The translations under genes were made by a program, and so were the position numbers. This document shows positions 27,341 through 35,039 of a stretch of DNA of 64,000 bases, piece after piece. The stretch covers positions 621,634 through 685,633 of the forward strand of contig JACRPS010000003.1 in the NCBI GenBank assembly GCA_016223085.1, read 5' to 3'. Every line of letters starts with the position of its first letter. Positions within the stretch are counted from its first letter, which is position 1. The notes beneath the pieces are model-generated. The model was not told the origin of the DNA and ran no database searches. It was given only the letters and a program-made list of their open reading frames with translations. The DNA is from Chloroflexota bacterium (GTDB taxonomy: Bacteria; Chloroflexota; Anaerolineae; Aggregatilineales; Phototrophicaceae).

Positions 27341-27659
27341 GGAATCGGCGCAGAGGATGCCGCCAGGTGGGGTGGCATACAGGCGCCTTTATCCTTTCTA
27401 CGCTAAGTCACGTCGCTCTGTATTATAATGCGTATGTGTATGACGAGTCTAAACAGGAGGGTTATACGAACCGCCTCGCCCTAAAGGTGCTGAATCCGAT
27501 GATAGCCGTCAATGGACGGCAGGTCAATATACCAACGATAAGTCTGTGGTGAGAAACCACTTGAGCCAGGTTTCCAAACTTTCATAAATAATTTTACCAG
27601 TCCAATCCCAATCAGTGGTAAAATCGCTGGTGTGATGCCAGAAAGCGGAAGGAACTGCT
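27341..27659. other. Divergent intergenic region between ftsH and the FHA gene
   Basis: 319 bases without a convincing gene. On the plus strand it holds TATAAT at 27424-27429 and a GTGGT/ACCAC hairpin at 27546-27560. An AGGAGGG motif near 27455 is not followed by a start codon at usable distance. A possible long leader or unannotated small RNA cannot be excluded. Confidence 0.4.
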
Positions 27660-28121
27660 GTGAGCAAAGAACCTGATTACGGTTCAGACGACGACCTGCT
27701 GAAACGCGCAGCCACGCGCGGCCTGGAGGACCCCGACTTTGAGGAAGGGGAAGCGCGCTGGGGGACCGCGCACTTCAGTTCGCGCATGAATCTGCTTATC
27801 TATGTGCGGGACGTGGACCAGCCGTTTGTGTTTGATGCCAACGCGGTTGAAGAACTGCTGCTGGGCCGCTTTGACCCAGACACGAACACATCGCCGGATA
27901 TTGATTTGCAGGAATATGGTGGCGCGGACAAGGGCGTTTCCCGCAAACATGCGCTGATTGTGCGGCGGGAAGGCTCGCTGAACATTATGGATTTGGGCAG
28001 CTACAACGGCACGTACCTCAACGGCCAGCGGCTGGTCGCGCACCAGCCACGTATCCTGCGCGACGGCGACGACCTGCGTTTGGGCCATCTGGTTCTGCAT
28101 ATCAAGTTCGCTCGTGCCTGA
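27660..28121 (+). CDS. FHA-domain protein
   Basis: 153 residues, GTG start with GGAAGGA upstream. The C-terminal ~95 residues form an FHA domain: LLLGRFDPDTN (G-R motif), GVSRKHALIV (S-x-x-H) and LGSYNGTYLNGQRL (N-G-T). FHA domains bind phosphothreonine, so Ser/Thr kinase signalling is expected elsewhere in the genome. The N-terminal 50 residues are charged and may carry the phosphorylated segment. It lies just upstream of a sigma-factor gene. Confidence 0.9.
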   Translation: MSKEPDYGSDDDLLKRAATRGLEDPDFEEGEARWGTAHFSSRMNLLIYVRDVDQPFVFDANAVEELLLGRFDPDTNTSPDIDLQEYGGADKGVSRKHALIVRREGSLNIMDLGSYNGTYLNGQRLVAHQPRILRDGDDLRLGHLVLHIKFARA

Positions 28122-28128
28122 TCTGCGC

Positions 28129-28134
28129 TATAAT
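28129..28134 (+). promoter_or_regulatory. -10 promoter element TATAAT before the sigma-factor gene
   Basis: Perfect TATAAT 28 bases before the first possible start and 61 before the ATG at 28196. A -35 match is weak. Confidence 0.45.
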
Positions 28135-28162
28135 CCCATCTTTACTGGTTCTTGAATCGTCT

Positions 28163-28849
28163 GTGACCAGACCGGACGAGTATTTTATTCTTTCCATGAT
28201 TGAACGCACGAACGAACAGTGGTTGTCTGACCTGACCGGCCCGCCGGAAGTCCAGGCGCCCGCGCTCGAAGACCTGCGCCAGCGCCTCCAGCGGGGCATC
28301 TTTTATTACCTCAGCCGCGAACGCAGTGATTTGTCCCATCTTGCCACCCACGAACTGAATCACATGGCGGAAGACCTGGCGCAGGATGCCACCCTGCGGG
28401 TGATCGCCAACCTCGACAGTTTCCGGGGGGACAGCCGTTTCACCACCTGGGCGACCAAAATCGCGGTGCGGCTGGCGATCAGCGACCTGCGCCGTGCGCG
28501 CTACAAGGATTTCAGTCTGGATGGCCTGACCGCCGAAGGGGACACCCTACCCGCCACCAGCGATGCGCTCGCCAGCAACCACTCCCCCAACCCCGAACAT
28601 GCCACCGAACGCTCGGATGTGATGCTCAAGATTGACCGCGCGCTTGATGAAGCCCTGACCGAGCGCCAGCGTCAGGCGTTGACGGCGGTGGCGCTCCAGG
28701 ATGTGCCGCTGGAAATTGTGGCGGAACGCATGGGTACCAACCGCAACGCCCTGTACAAGCTGCTGCACGACGCCCGCCGCAAACTGCGCCAGCATCTGGA
28801 AGCGCAGGGGCTGTCTACCGACTATATGCTGAAGCTGTTTGAAGACTAA
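28163..28849 (+). CDS. ECF-type RNA polymerase sigma factor
   Basis: 228 residues from a GTG; an ATG at 28196 (MIERTNEQW) is an alternative. Region 2 is recognisable in EDLAQDATLRVIANLDSFRGDSRFTTWATKIAVRLAISDLRRARYKD, and region 4 in ALTERQRQALTAVALQDVPLEIVAERMGTNRNALYKLLHDARRKLRQHL. The gene is followed after 68 bases by a small zinc-finger anti-sigma-like gene, as expected for an ECF pair. Confidence 0.9.
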   Translation: MTRPDEYFILSMIERTNEQWLSDLTGPPEVQAPALEDLRQRLQRGIFYYLSRERSDLSHLATHELNHMAEDLAQDATLRVIANLDSFRGDSRFTTWATKIAVRLAISDLRRARYKDFSLDGLTAEGDTLPATSDALASNHSPNPEHATERSDVMLKIDRALDEALTERQRQALTAVALQDVPLEIVAERMGTNRNALYKLLHDARRKLRQHLEAQGLSTDYMLKLFED

Positions 28850-28917
28850 ACCTGCATGTAAGAACGCCCTACCTGCACTCGTCCTATATGTGGAGTAGGA
28901 AGAAGCGAGCACGGCTT

Positions 28918-29178
28918 ATGGCGCTACACGAAGACGAACTGCGAAAGCTCATTAACTGTATCGTCACGTCCCACCAGGATGACTGTCTGGACTGTGAAAG
29001 CTGTGGCCAGCAGTTGGATTGTCTGGCGGAACTGGTGGCCCAGGGTCGCTCGCTGGATGACCTGATGCCGGAAGTGACAACGCACCTGTGCTGCTGCCGG
29101 GATTGTTTTGAAGAATTCGAAGCGCTGGTTGCCATCCTGCGCGCTGAACAGGGCGGCCAACTCGATATCAGCGGTTGA
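28918..29178 (+). CDS. Small zinc-finger anti-sigma-like protein
   Basis: 86 residues; an upstream in-frame ATG at 28888 would add ten basic residues. It has nine cysteines, including DCLDCESCGQQLDC and a HLCCCRDC segment that fits the HxxxCxxC motif of zinc-binding (ZAS) anti-sigma factors. It is soluble, with no membrane segment. Position directly after the ECF sigma gene supports the role. trxB follows 77 bases later, so a thiol-redox-controlled ZAS switch of the RsrA kind is a reasonable inference. Confidence 0.7.
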   Translation: MALHEDELRKLINCIVTSHQDDCLDCESCGQQLDCLAELVAQGRSLDDLMPEVTTHLCCCRDCFEEFEALVAILRAEQGGQLDISG

Positions 29179-29255
29179 CAACCCGTGTCATCCGACCCCT
29201 GCTCAAACGACGGACAAAGGCCTGCTCAGTTAAAACCATCATTCGAGGTTAGACC

Positions 29256-30233
29256 ATGCAACGAGAACGTGTTGTTATTATCGGCTCCGGCCCTGCCGGC
29301 CTGACTGCCGCCATCTATACCGCGCGGGCGCAGCTTGGCACGGTCGTCATCACCGGCAAGCTGCTCGGCGGCCAGATCGCTACCACCCACGAAGTTGAAA
29401 ATTTCCCCGGCTTTCCCAATGGCACAACCGGCCCGGAACTGGTCGAAAATATGAAGCAGCAGGCGGAACGGTTTGGCGCGAAATTTGTATATGACAGTGT
29501 AACATCGGTAGACTTTACCAAAGGCTCGCCCTTCCTGGTAAAAACCGACAATGAAGAATACCTGGCTGACGCCGTGATTGTCACCATCGGCGCGAACCCA
29601 CGCACGCTGGACATCCCCGGCGAAAAAGAATTCACCGGGCGCGGCGTGAGTTACTGCGCCACCTGCGATGGCTTCTTCTTCCGGGGCAAGGACATTATCG
29701 TCGTGGGCGGCGGCGACTCGGCGCTCCAGGAAGGTATCTTCCTGACGAAGTTCGCCCGGTCGGTCAACATCGTCCACCGCCGCAGCGAACTGCGCGCCAG
29801 CGCGGCGCTGCAAACCCGTGCCTTCGCCAACCCCAAGATTCGGTTCACCTGGGACACGGTCGTCGAAGCGGTGAAGGGCAACGAAAACGGCGTGGTCACG
29901 GCGGCCACGCTGCGCAACGTCAAAACCAACGAGGTCTATGATACGCCAGTAGATGGCGTGTTTATCTTCATTGGTTACGACCCTAACAGCGCCGTGTTTG
30001 GTGACCAGTTGGAAACCGACGCCACCGGCTACGTGAAGATTGACCACCTGCATCACACCAGCGTCGAGGGGGTGTTTGCGGCGGGCGAAATCCACGACAG
30101 CATCTTCCGGCAGGCCATCACGGCGGCGGGGGACGGCTGCAAGGCTGCCCTGTCCGCGATTAACTGGCTGGGCGTGCGCGAACCGATTCTACAAAAGCTG
30201 GACGAGAGCGAACCGGCGACGGCAAGAGCATAA
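29256..30233 (+). CDS. trxB: Thioredoxin reductase
   Basis: 325 residues. FAD-binding GSGPAGLTAAIYTARA, redox-active CATC in SYCATCDGFF (near residues 134-137), NADPH-binding VGGGDSALQEG and the final FAAGEIHDSIFRQAITAAGDG. It reduces thioredoxin with NADPH. The C-terminal FAD motif has Glu where most TrxB have Asp (FAAGD). Its place after the zinc anti-sigma gene suggests a shared thiol-stress theme. Confidence 0.92.
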   Translation: MQRERVVIIGSGPAGLTAAIYTARAQLGTVVITGKLLGGQIATTHEVENFPGFPNGTTGPELVENMKQQAERFGAKFVYDSVTSVDFTKGSPFLVKTDNEEYLADAVIVTIGANPRTLDIPGEKEFTGRGVSYCATCDGFFFRGKDIIVVGGGDSALQEGIFLTKFARSVNIVHRRSELRASAALQTRAFANPKIRFTWDTVVEAVKGNENGVVTAATLRNVKTNEVYDTPVDGVFIFIGYDPNSAVFGDQLETDATGYVKIDHLHHTSVEGVFAAGEIHDSIFRQAITAAGDGCKAALSAINWLGVREPILQKLDESEPATARA

Positions 30234-30243
30234 GTGTGCCCAC

Positions 30244-30268
30244 AAAGGGAGGGTAATTCCCTCCCTTT
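30244..30268. terminator. Bidirectional hairpin terminator between convergent genes
   Basis: AAAGGGAGGG and CCCTCCCTTT form a perfect 10-bp stem with loop TAATT. It sits 10 bases after the trxB stop and 3 bases from the stop of the convergent ATPase gene. A/T ends on both sides serve either direction. Confidence 0.75.
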
Positions 30269-30271
30269 CCC

Positions 30272-31495
30272 TCAGGTCTGCACCACCCACTCGCTCTCGA
30301 TTGAATGCATAATGCTGCTGATCAAATCACGTACAGTTGGATCCTCTTTATCCGCCTGGTATAGTCTTTCCCGAATTTCGGTTACGCCATCTTTGGATAG
30401 GGGTCTGACATTGTACCCTGCCCAGCTATAGATCGCGCTGATCCGGTAAATCAGGTTCTCGATGTCGGCATGGGTCATTTCCGGCATTTCAACTTTCGCG
30501 CCTTTCCACCGGCTGTAAAGCGCGGGTTCGGCCTCCCTCAGCCGATCTTCCAGGAAATCCCCTGTTGAAGCCAGCACAAGCGCAATGGCTGGATATTGTC
30601 GGTTTGATTGTTCAAGATCGTCGTGAAACTCGCGTAGGCGTGTTAAAACCGGCTCCAAATTATTCTTAAACTCAGCTTTCAACGCCTCCAGCTCATCCCC
30701 CAGAATCACGACTGTTTTGAATCCAGCCTGTTTGAACAGCTTAAAGAGAATATCGGTCAGGATACCCTCTTGAGACATTTTCCGGGCAAGTTCTTCAAAT
30801 CGCGCGTTGCGGGTTGGATGCTGCGCGACTTCAGTAAAGGCGTCTACAAATTCAAGGCGATTCTGGTCAGTTTCCGTACCGGCGAATGTGACCTGTTGAG
30901 CGACTGCTGGGGGCAGCTTCACAAATTTGAGAAGGCCCCCGATCAGTTGAGCAATCGCATGGACTAAATCATCCAACAGAATGCTTAACAACGCTGGTTG
31001 ATATGCGACAATCACCCCGGTGATCGTTGCCAGAATGAGATTCCTGGTGATTTCTCGCACTTCGTAGGGGGAGGCTTGACGATGTTCCTCTTTCACGGAA
31101 TCGGTAATCCGATCATAAGTGGCACGGAATACTTCTTGATAAGGTCCACCTTCCCGTAGATGCAGTCCCCGCATGACATAAAACTGAAATTCATGCGGTT
31201 GCCGCATTTTGCCCAAATCAACCAGGCTTAAGACGACATCCGGGTTTTCTTTTTCGACAAGCTGCTCGTGCAGGTAAGCAATCATGTGCGATTTGCCGGA
31301 GCCGAAAGGGCCGGTGATGATTCGCAGAATGACACTCTCGGACTGCGAGAGGCTGAAGATTTCCTTTAAGATCCTGTTGGCTTTACGCTCAAATTCAGCG
31401 CCTAACGTGATCTCTTTTACGTGCCCCTTGGGTACGTTCTTGCTTTTCAGAATACTGATGAGCCGTGTATAGGTGCCCCGAATGTCGCTGCTCAT
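30272..31495 (-). CDS. P-loop ATPase, BrxC/BrxD (DUF2791)-like, with possible membrane-hairpin insert
   Basis: 407 residues. Walker A is GPFGSGKS near residue 63, followed by MIAYLHEQLV..VVLSLVDLGKM. Walker B is TVVILGDELEAL, then a sensor-like IALVLASTGDFLEDRL. The N-terminal part and 'GPFGSGKSHMIAYL' resemble ATPases of the BREX-3 BrxD / DUF2791 group. A hydrophobic stretch of ~45 residues (LILATITGVIVAYQPALLSILLDDLVHAIAQLIGGLL) between the two could touch the membrane. GGAGG lies 4 bases before ATG. It is co-directional with, and 17 bases after, a membrane-anchored winged-helix gene. AT-richer than neighbours. Exact family uncertain. Confidence 0.65.
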   Translation of the reverse strand: MSSDIRGTYTRLISILKSKNVPKGHVKEITLGAEFERKANRILKEIFSLSQSESVILRIITGPFGSGKSHMIAYLHEQLVEKENPDVVLSLVDLGKMRQPHEFQFYVMRGLHLREGGPYQEVFRATYDRITDSVKEEHRQASPYEVREITRNLILATITGVIVAYQPALLSILLDDLVHAIAQLIGGLLKFVKLPPAVAQQVTFAGTETDQNRLEFVDAFTEVAQHPTRNARFEELARKMSQEGILTDILFKLFKQAGFKTVVILGDELEALKAEFKNNLEPVLTRLREFHDDLEQSNRQYPAIALVLASTGDFLEDRLREAEPALYSRWKGAKVEMPEMTHADIENLIYRISAIYSWAGYNVRPLSKDGVTEIRERLYQADKEDPTVRDLISSIMHSIESEWVVQT

Positions 31496-31512
31496 ACAAC
31501 CTCCGCCAAACG

Positions 31513-32262
31513 TTACAGATTCATCTTGACCGTATAGCCCTTAATCCCGCGCACTTCTTCCAACTTAATCTTTGACGGATATTTACGCTTTAACGCGATA
31601 ATCGTCCTGTCCAGTTCCGAAACTGGAAGCGGCGACCCGCGTCGGTTAAGTTCAGCAGCCATAGCTTGTACCGGCACATAAACACGCGCCCCACCATCCA
31701 GGATCCTACACGCCTGGTATAGATCATATAGAAATTGGAATTGCTCTCGATCTTCTGCTTTGATGACAACATCAGGTTCGTCAACAGGAGGTAAAACGGG
31801 TGGGGGTTGGGGGCCACGACCTCTTGGAGGGTGGGTTTCAGGACGATCTGGCACGGAAGGCGGCGATGGCGGAACCACGACGCGCTCCGGCGCGGGTCGC
31901 TGCGCTTGATAAATGATAAACGCTGCCGCAGCGCCTATCCCCGCCAGTAACAGCAGGAGAAGATTATCGCTCGTGTTGTTGGTCGTTTCGTTTGAAGGGG
32001 TATCCGTTGCCATAGGAGCGCCAGTTGGTGGGGCAGCAGTCATATTTTCAATTGCTGCCGGGGTTCCAGGTTGGGGCGAAGTCTGCGCCTCGGAGATTGA
32101 TCGGGTTGCTGGTGGCGGGGTTTCGCTGGCGGGCTGAGGCGAAACTTGCGACTCGACGGCAGGGGGCGTTGCAGGCACCAGGGGTTCAGGCTGAGCAGTG
32201 CCCAGATCACCCACCGCCACCCCTAATAACACGATACCCCATACAACAGCCCGTTTTGTCAC
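31513..32262 (-). CDS. Membrane-anchored winged-helix-like protein, partner of the P-loop ATPase
   Basis: 249 residues, GTG start. Signal/anchor at about 5-22, a ~75-residue Pro/Thr-rich extracytoplasmic linker, then a membrane segment (NLLLLLLAGIGAAAAFIIY, about 100-118), a second Pro-rich linker and a C-terminal ~75-residue domain. That domain (REQFQFLYDLYQACRILDGG.., VYVPVQAMAAELNRRGSPLPVSELDRTIIALKRKYP..IKGYTVKM) looks like a winged helix. The C-terminal domain would face the cytoplasm next to the ATPase. Function unknown; the pair is treated as one cassette. Confidence 0.65.
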   Translation of the reverse strand: MTKRAVVWGIVLLGVAVGDLGTAQPEPLVPATPPAVESQVSPQPASETPPPATRSISEAQTSPQPGTPAAIENMTAAPPTGAPMATDTPSNETTNNTSDNLLLLLLAGIGAAAAFIIYQAQRPAPERVVVPPSPPSVPDRPETHPPRGRGPQPPPVLPPVDEPDVVIKAEDREQFQFLYDLYQACRILDGGARVYVPVQAMAAELNRRGSPLPVSELDRTIIALKRKYPSKIKLEEVRGIKGYTVKMNL

Positions 32263-32651
32263 CGTTTATTCTCATCTACTACCCTAAGCCACCAGCCGAA
32301 AGAAATTCCCTGCAACCTCCCCCCCTCTCCATTGATGCAATTGAACTGTTAACTACGGATAACGATTGTAGGGGCGTAGCGGTGCTACGCCCTGGACGAA
32401 CCAGCGGTTCGCCTCTACAGATTTCCGTGTTAATTTATAAAAGAGCATCAAGGGGAGGTCGTTGAAAAATTTCGGATGCTTGCTTAGTCCTTAATGATAG
32501 GGATGATTCTACACTGATATTATTATCTATAATATCCCATAAATGGAGGACATTTCGGTTAACCAACTGCCTTCAAGCTCTGGAGACTTGCCGCAATTTA
32601 CGGTACACTAGCGTCCGTTACATTCGTCACAAAGGTGGAGGCGCTGGAAGC
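32263..32651. other. Intergenic region with a composite repeat
   Basis: 389 bases without a gene. It contains the double palindrome at 32368-32419 and an AT-rich stretch (about 32495-32545) that could hold promoters for the flanking divergent genes. Nothing else was recognised. Confidence 0.5.
32368..32419. repeat. Double palindrome (GCGTAGC.. plus GCGAACC..)
   Basis: GGGCGTAGC/GCTACGCC followed by CGAACC/GGTTCG, bounded by GTAGGG and CTCTAC. Same composite layout as 22093-22143. Confidence 0.8.
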
Positions 32652-33053
32652 ATGGCAACGGATGCGCGGACGTGGTTCTACACCACCCCGGAACCCCGTC
32701 CTTATTTTATTGAAGAACGTGTGAACCATACTCTCTGGAAGAACCGCCTGCAGGGGCTTTCGATGTCCTGTGTTCAGGCCACCGCACCGATTAAAATGGA
32801 GGGTGTGTGGAACGGGATGCCGGTCCAGTTTGAATGGCAGCCGGGGAAATATTTCATCCTGCGTTCCGGGCGCGAAGTGAAAGAATTGATCGGCGTGCTG
32901 CGCCAGATTTTGATGATGCGTCCGGCGCTGGCCTACACCGACACCAACGGCCTGTTCACGGTTGAATGGCACACCGATGGTGGCGCCAGACGCTGGCAGG
33001 AAGTGAAGGGCAACCCCGAATACCAGGGCGCGCGTCGCCTGCGGAAAGATTAA
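32652..33053 (+). CDS. Hypothetical protein
   Basis: 133 residues, ATG start with GTGGAGG 8-10 bases upstream. Soluble, mixed alpha/beta, with FYTTPEPRPYFIEERVNHTLWKNRLQGLSMSCVQATAPIKMEGVWNGMPVQFEWQPGKYF in the first half. No signal peptide, membrane segment or known motif. Flanked on both sides by palindromic repeats. Probably real, function unknown. Confidence 0.65.
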   Translation: MATDARTWFYTTPEPRPYFIEERVNHTLWKNRLQGLSMSCVQATAPIKMEGVWNGMPVQFEWQPGKYFILRSGREVKELIGVLRQILMMRPALAYTDTNGLFTVEWHTDGGARRWQEVKGNPEYQGARRLRKD

Positions 33054-33079
33054 TCTTCGATTTCTGCTGTTGTATCCTC

Positions 33080-33108
33080 GTAGGGGCGAACCGGCGGTTC
33101 GCCCCTAC
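33080..33108. repeat. GTAGGG-type palindrome, GGGGCGAACCGGCGG subfamily
   Basis: Perfect 13-bp arms around GCG, 26 bases downstream of the hypothetical gene's stop. Confidence 0.88.
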
Positions 33109-33133
33109 CGCCATCAGCGATTAGCCAGCCACC

Positions 33134-34186
33134 CTACCGTGGCATCACGCAGATCGTCAGCCGGCCCGCCACCGCTGCCGGGCAGGAACGCGCCACGCCA
33201 TCACTGCTGTTCACGCCAAAATCCGCCGCCCAGAAAATCACGCTTGGGCCCACGTCCAGCCACGCGATGACCTCGCAGGGCTGCGGCGGCTGTTCGCTGC
33301 CGGGGCTGCTGTTGGTGAACAGCAGGCATTGGCCGGGGGCCAGCCGCCTGATGTCCGCCACCGGGCTGATGTTCGAGCCATACAGGGTTGGGTCGGCTAC
33401 ATTCACGGCTGCGCCCAGCGGGGGAACGTAGTTGTTGCTGACCGAAAAACCGTCCAGTGCCATCCACTGGTTATCCGACTGGTTGATGATCGCAAGATGC
33501 TCCGGCGTGTAGGCGAAGTATACGTACTGCGTGGCATCGCTGGCCGCGCCACCCGCCACGTAAAATTCGCACCGGCCCGGATTGGCGACCGCGCATGTGG
33601 CGCGCTGCAGGCCGTCCTGGAACACGCCAAACTGCGTCGTGCCGCCCGCCCCCGTCCAGAAGTGTTCGGCAGCGTCGTTGGTGGTCATCCACTGCACGTT
33701 GCCACATTCCGGCATATCCTTGCCGCTGCCGCGCCCAACCGACCACACCTGGCCGCAGTCGCCCGCTGCCAGACCGCCACCCCACCGTGCCGCCGCGAAC
33801 GTCGCGCCGTTCCCATCCAGCGCGCGGAACACCAGCCCGGCCAGATTCAGCGTGCCGCCGGTGTTGTTGACCAGCGTCAGGTCGTTGTCGTCATAGATCA
33901 GCAGCACGTTGGGCGACCGCAGTACGTTCACGTCTATGGCAGTGCCCGGCGCGGCGGTTTGCCCGGCAGGGATAGACTGCCCGCTGATGCTGTTCTGCGG
34001 CAACCCGGACTCAGCCATCCAGCCCTGGTTGTTCTCTGCGCCCAGCTTCAGCCCCAGGCGGTTGAGCTGCGCCGCCGCCTGCGGCACGCTTAGGCCGGTC
34101 AGGTCGGGCACGGTCACGTCCTGCGCGGCGACCGCACCCACAAAAACGAGCAGACAGATAAGGATGAAGAAAGACTTGCGAATCAT
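33134..34186 (-). CDS. Secreted PASTA-domain protein with a lamin-tail-like region
   Basis: 350 residues. A signal peptide (MIRKSFFILICLLVFVGAVAAQ) leads to one PASTA domain (DVTVPDLTGLSVPQAAAQLNRLGLKLG..GQSIPAGQTAAPGTAIDVNV, about 23-88). The rest is beta-rich and contains Cys pairs: LTLVNNTGGTLNLAGLVFRALDGNG and a second similar unit LAIINQSDNQWMALDGFSVSNN, reminiscent of lamin-tail-like surface domains. PASTA domains usually bind peptidoglycan or beta-lactams. No kinase or transpeptidase domain is attached. Confidence 0.75.
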   Translation of the reverse strand: MIRKSFFILICLLVFVGAVAAQDVTVPDLTGLSVPQAAAQLNRLGLKLGAENNQGWMAESGLPQNSISGQSIPAGQTAAPGTAIDVNVLRSPNVLLIYDDNDLTLVNNTGGTLNLAGLVFRALDGNGATFAAARWGGGLAAGDCGQVWSVGRGSGKDMPECGNVQWMTTNDAAEHFWTGAGGTTQFGVFQDGLQRATCAVANPGRCEFYVAGGAASDATQYVYFAYTPEHLAIINQSDNQWMALDGFSVSNNYVPPLGAAVNVADPTLYGSNISPVADIRRLAPGQCLLFTNSSPGSEQPPQPCEVIAWLDVGPSVIFWAADFGVNSSDGVARSCPAAVAGRLTICVMPR

Positions 34187-34229
34187 GTTTCACACTCACC
34201 GGGTATAAAAACTTCGGGTCTATCTGTAC

Positions 34230-34235
34230 TATAAT
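34230..34235 (+). promoter_or_regulatory. -10 promoter element TATAAT before the VapBC pair
   Basis: TATAAT lies 42 bases upstream of the antitoxin ATG. No convincing -35 hexamer. Confidence 0.45.
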
Positions 34236-34276
34236 CGGGGTTATGGAAATTGGACAATAGGACAAGGGTTAAGACG

Positions 34277-34585
34277 ATGCAGCCGTATGTGACAACCGTG
34301 ATCGTGGACGAGAAACGCCGGATTATGCTTGACCTGCCGGATGACATGCCGACCGGCCCGATTGAAATCACCGCGCGCCCGTTGGCCGCATCCGAACCGC
34401 CGCCAGAACCGCTGACCCGCGAGTGGGTGCGGGAGAAGTTAAAAGCCGCCGGGCTACTAGACGACAAAGCTGAACCGGATGCTATGGCAATTAGCGATCA
34501 GGAAATGGCGCGACTGGGACAGGTGTTTGCCGATGTTCGCTCTATATCTGAATTAATTGACGAAGATCGCGAGGAACGACTTTGA
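34277..34585 (+). CDS. vapB: Antitoxin of a VapBC-type pair
   Basis: 102 residues. The N-terminal ~45 (VTTVIVDEKRRIMLDLPDDMPTGPIEITARPL) is a short beta domain as in antitoxins found before PIN toxins. The C-terminal half (EWVREKLKAAGLLDD...MARLGQVFADVRSISELIDEDREERL) is helical and acidic, suited to wrap the toxin. Start at 34277 (ATG); the in-frame TTG at 34250 is less likely. It overlaps the toxin start by 4 bases (TTGA). Confidence 0.8.
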   Translation: MQPYVTTVIVDEKRRIMLDLPDDMPTGPIEITARPLAASEPPPEPLTREWVREKLKAAGLLDDKAEPDAMAISDQEMARLGQVFADVRSISELIDEDREERL

Positions 34586-35034
34586 GTACTTTTTTTCTGG
34601 ATACGAGCGCAATTGCCAAACGTTACATCCCTGAGACCGGAAGTACATGGATAAACAGTTTGGTACTCCCTCAAACCCGAAATACTGTTGTCATTTCCCG
34701 TTTGACGATGGTTGAGTTTGTTTCTGCATTGGTTCGTCGCCAGCGCGAGAAGTCTATCAGCTTGAATGATCTTGAGATGTTCCGAGGCGCATTTCTGGAT
34801 CACGTGAATCAAATTTATACCGTTATCAATCTCACTAAAGATGTACTTGCTGATGCAAGAACATTACTTGAGCGATACCCATTGCGAACGCTTGATGCGA
34901 TTCAACTGGCTTCGCCTCTGAAAGGGCAAATTACTCTTGAAACTGTACTTACTTTCATCAGCGCCGACACGCGCCTTTTAAGCGCCGCAGCCGCCGAAGG
35001 GCTGCCCACCGATAATCCAAACGCACAGACCTAA
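34582..35034 (+). CDS. vapC: VapC-type PIN-domain toxin
   Basis: 150 residues, TTG start overlapping the antitoxin stop. PIN ribonuclease motifs are all visible: FLDTSAIAKRY (first Asp), TMVEFVSAL (Glu), LRTLDAIQLA (Asp) and FISADTRLLSAAAAEGL (Asp). It would cut RNA when free of the antitoxin. Base composition is AT-richer than the coaBC gene that starts 6 bases after it, so the pair appears inserted upstream of coaBC. Confidence 0.9.
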   Translation: MSTFFLDTSAIAKRYIPETGSTWINSLVLPQTRNTVVISRLTMVEFVSALVRRQREKSISLNDLEMFRGAFLDHVNQIYTVINLTKDVLADARTLLERYPLRTLDAIQLASPLKGQITLETVLTFISADTRLLSAAAAEGLPTDNPNAQT

Positions 35035-35039
35035 AAATC

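Noticed and set aside
25970..27406. Long plus-strand frames opposite ftsH
   Set aside because: FtsH is unmistakable on the minus strand; the antisense frames come from codon bias.
27367..27552. 61-codon frame downstream of the divergent promoter region
   Set aside because: No ribosome site in frame, no domain, and it begins within the ftsH leader; treated as intergenic.
29256..30233. Glu for Asp in the TrxB C-terminal FAD motif as a sign of altered function
   Set aside because: All catalytic motifs are intact and the change is conservative; noted only in the gene entry.
30272..31495. Reading the P-loop ATPase as a transposition ATPase (TniB/IstB)
   Set aside because: No transposase gene or terminal repeats lie nearby, and the partner is a membrane protein.
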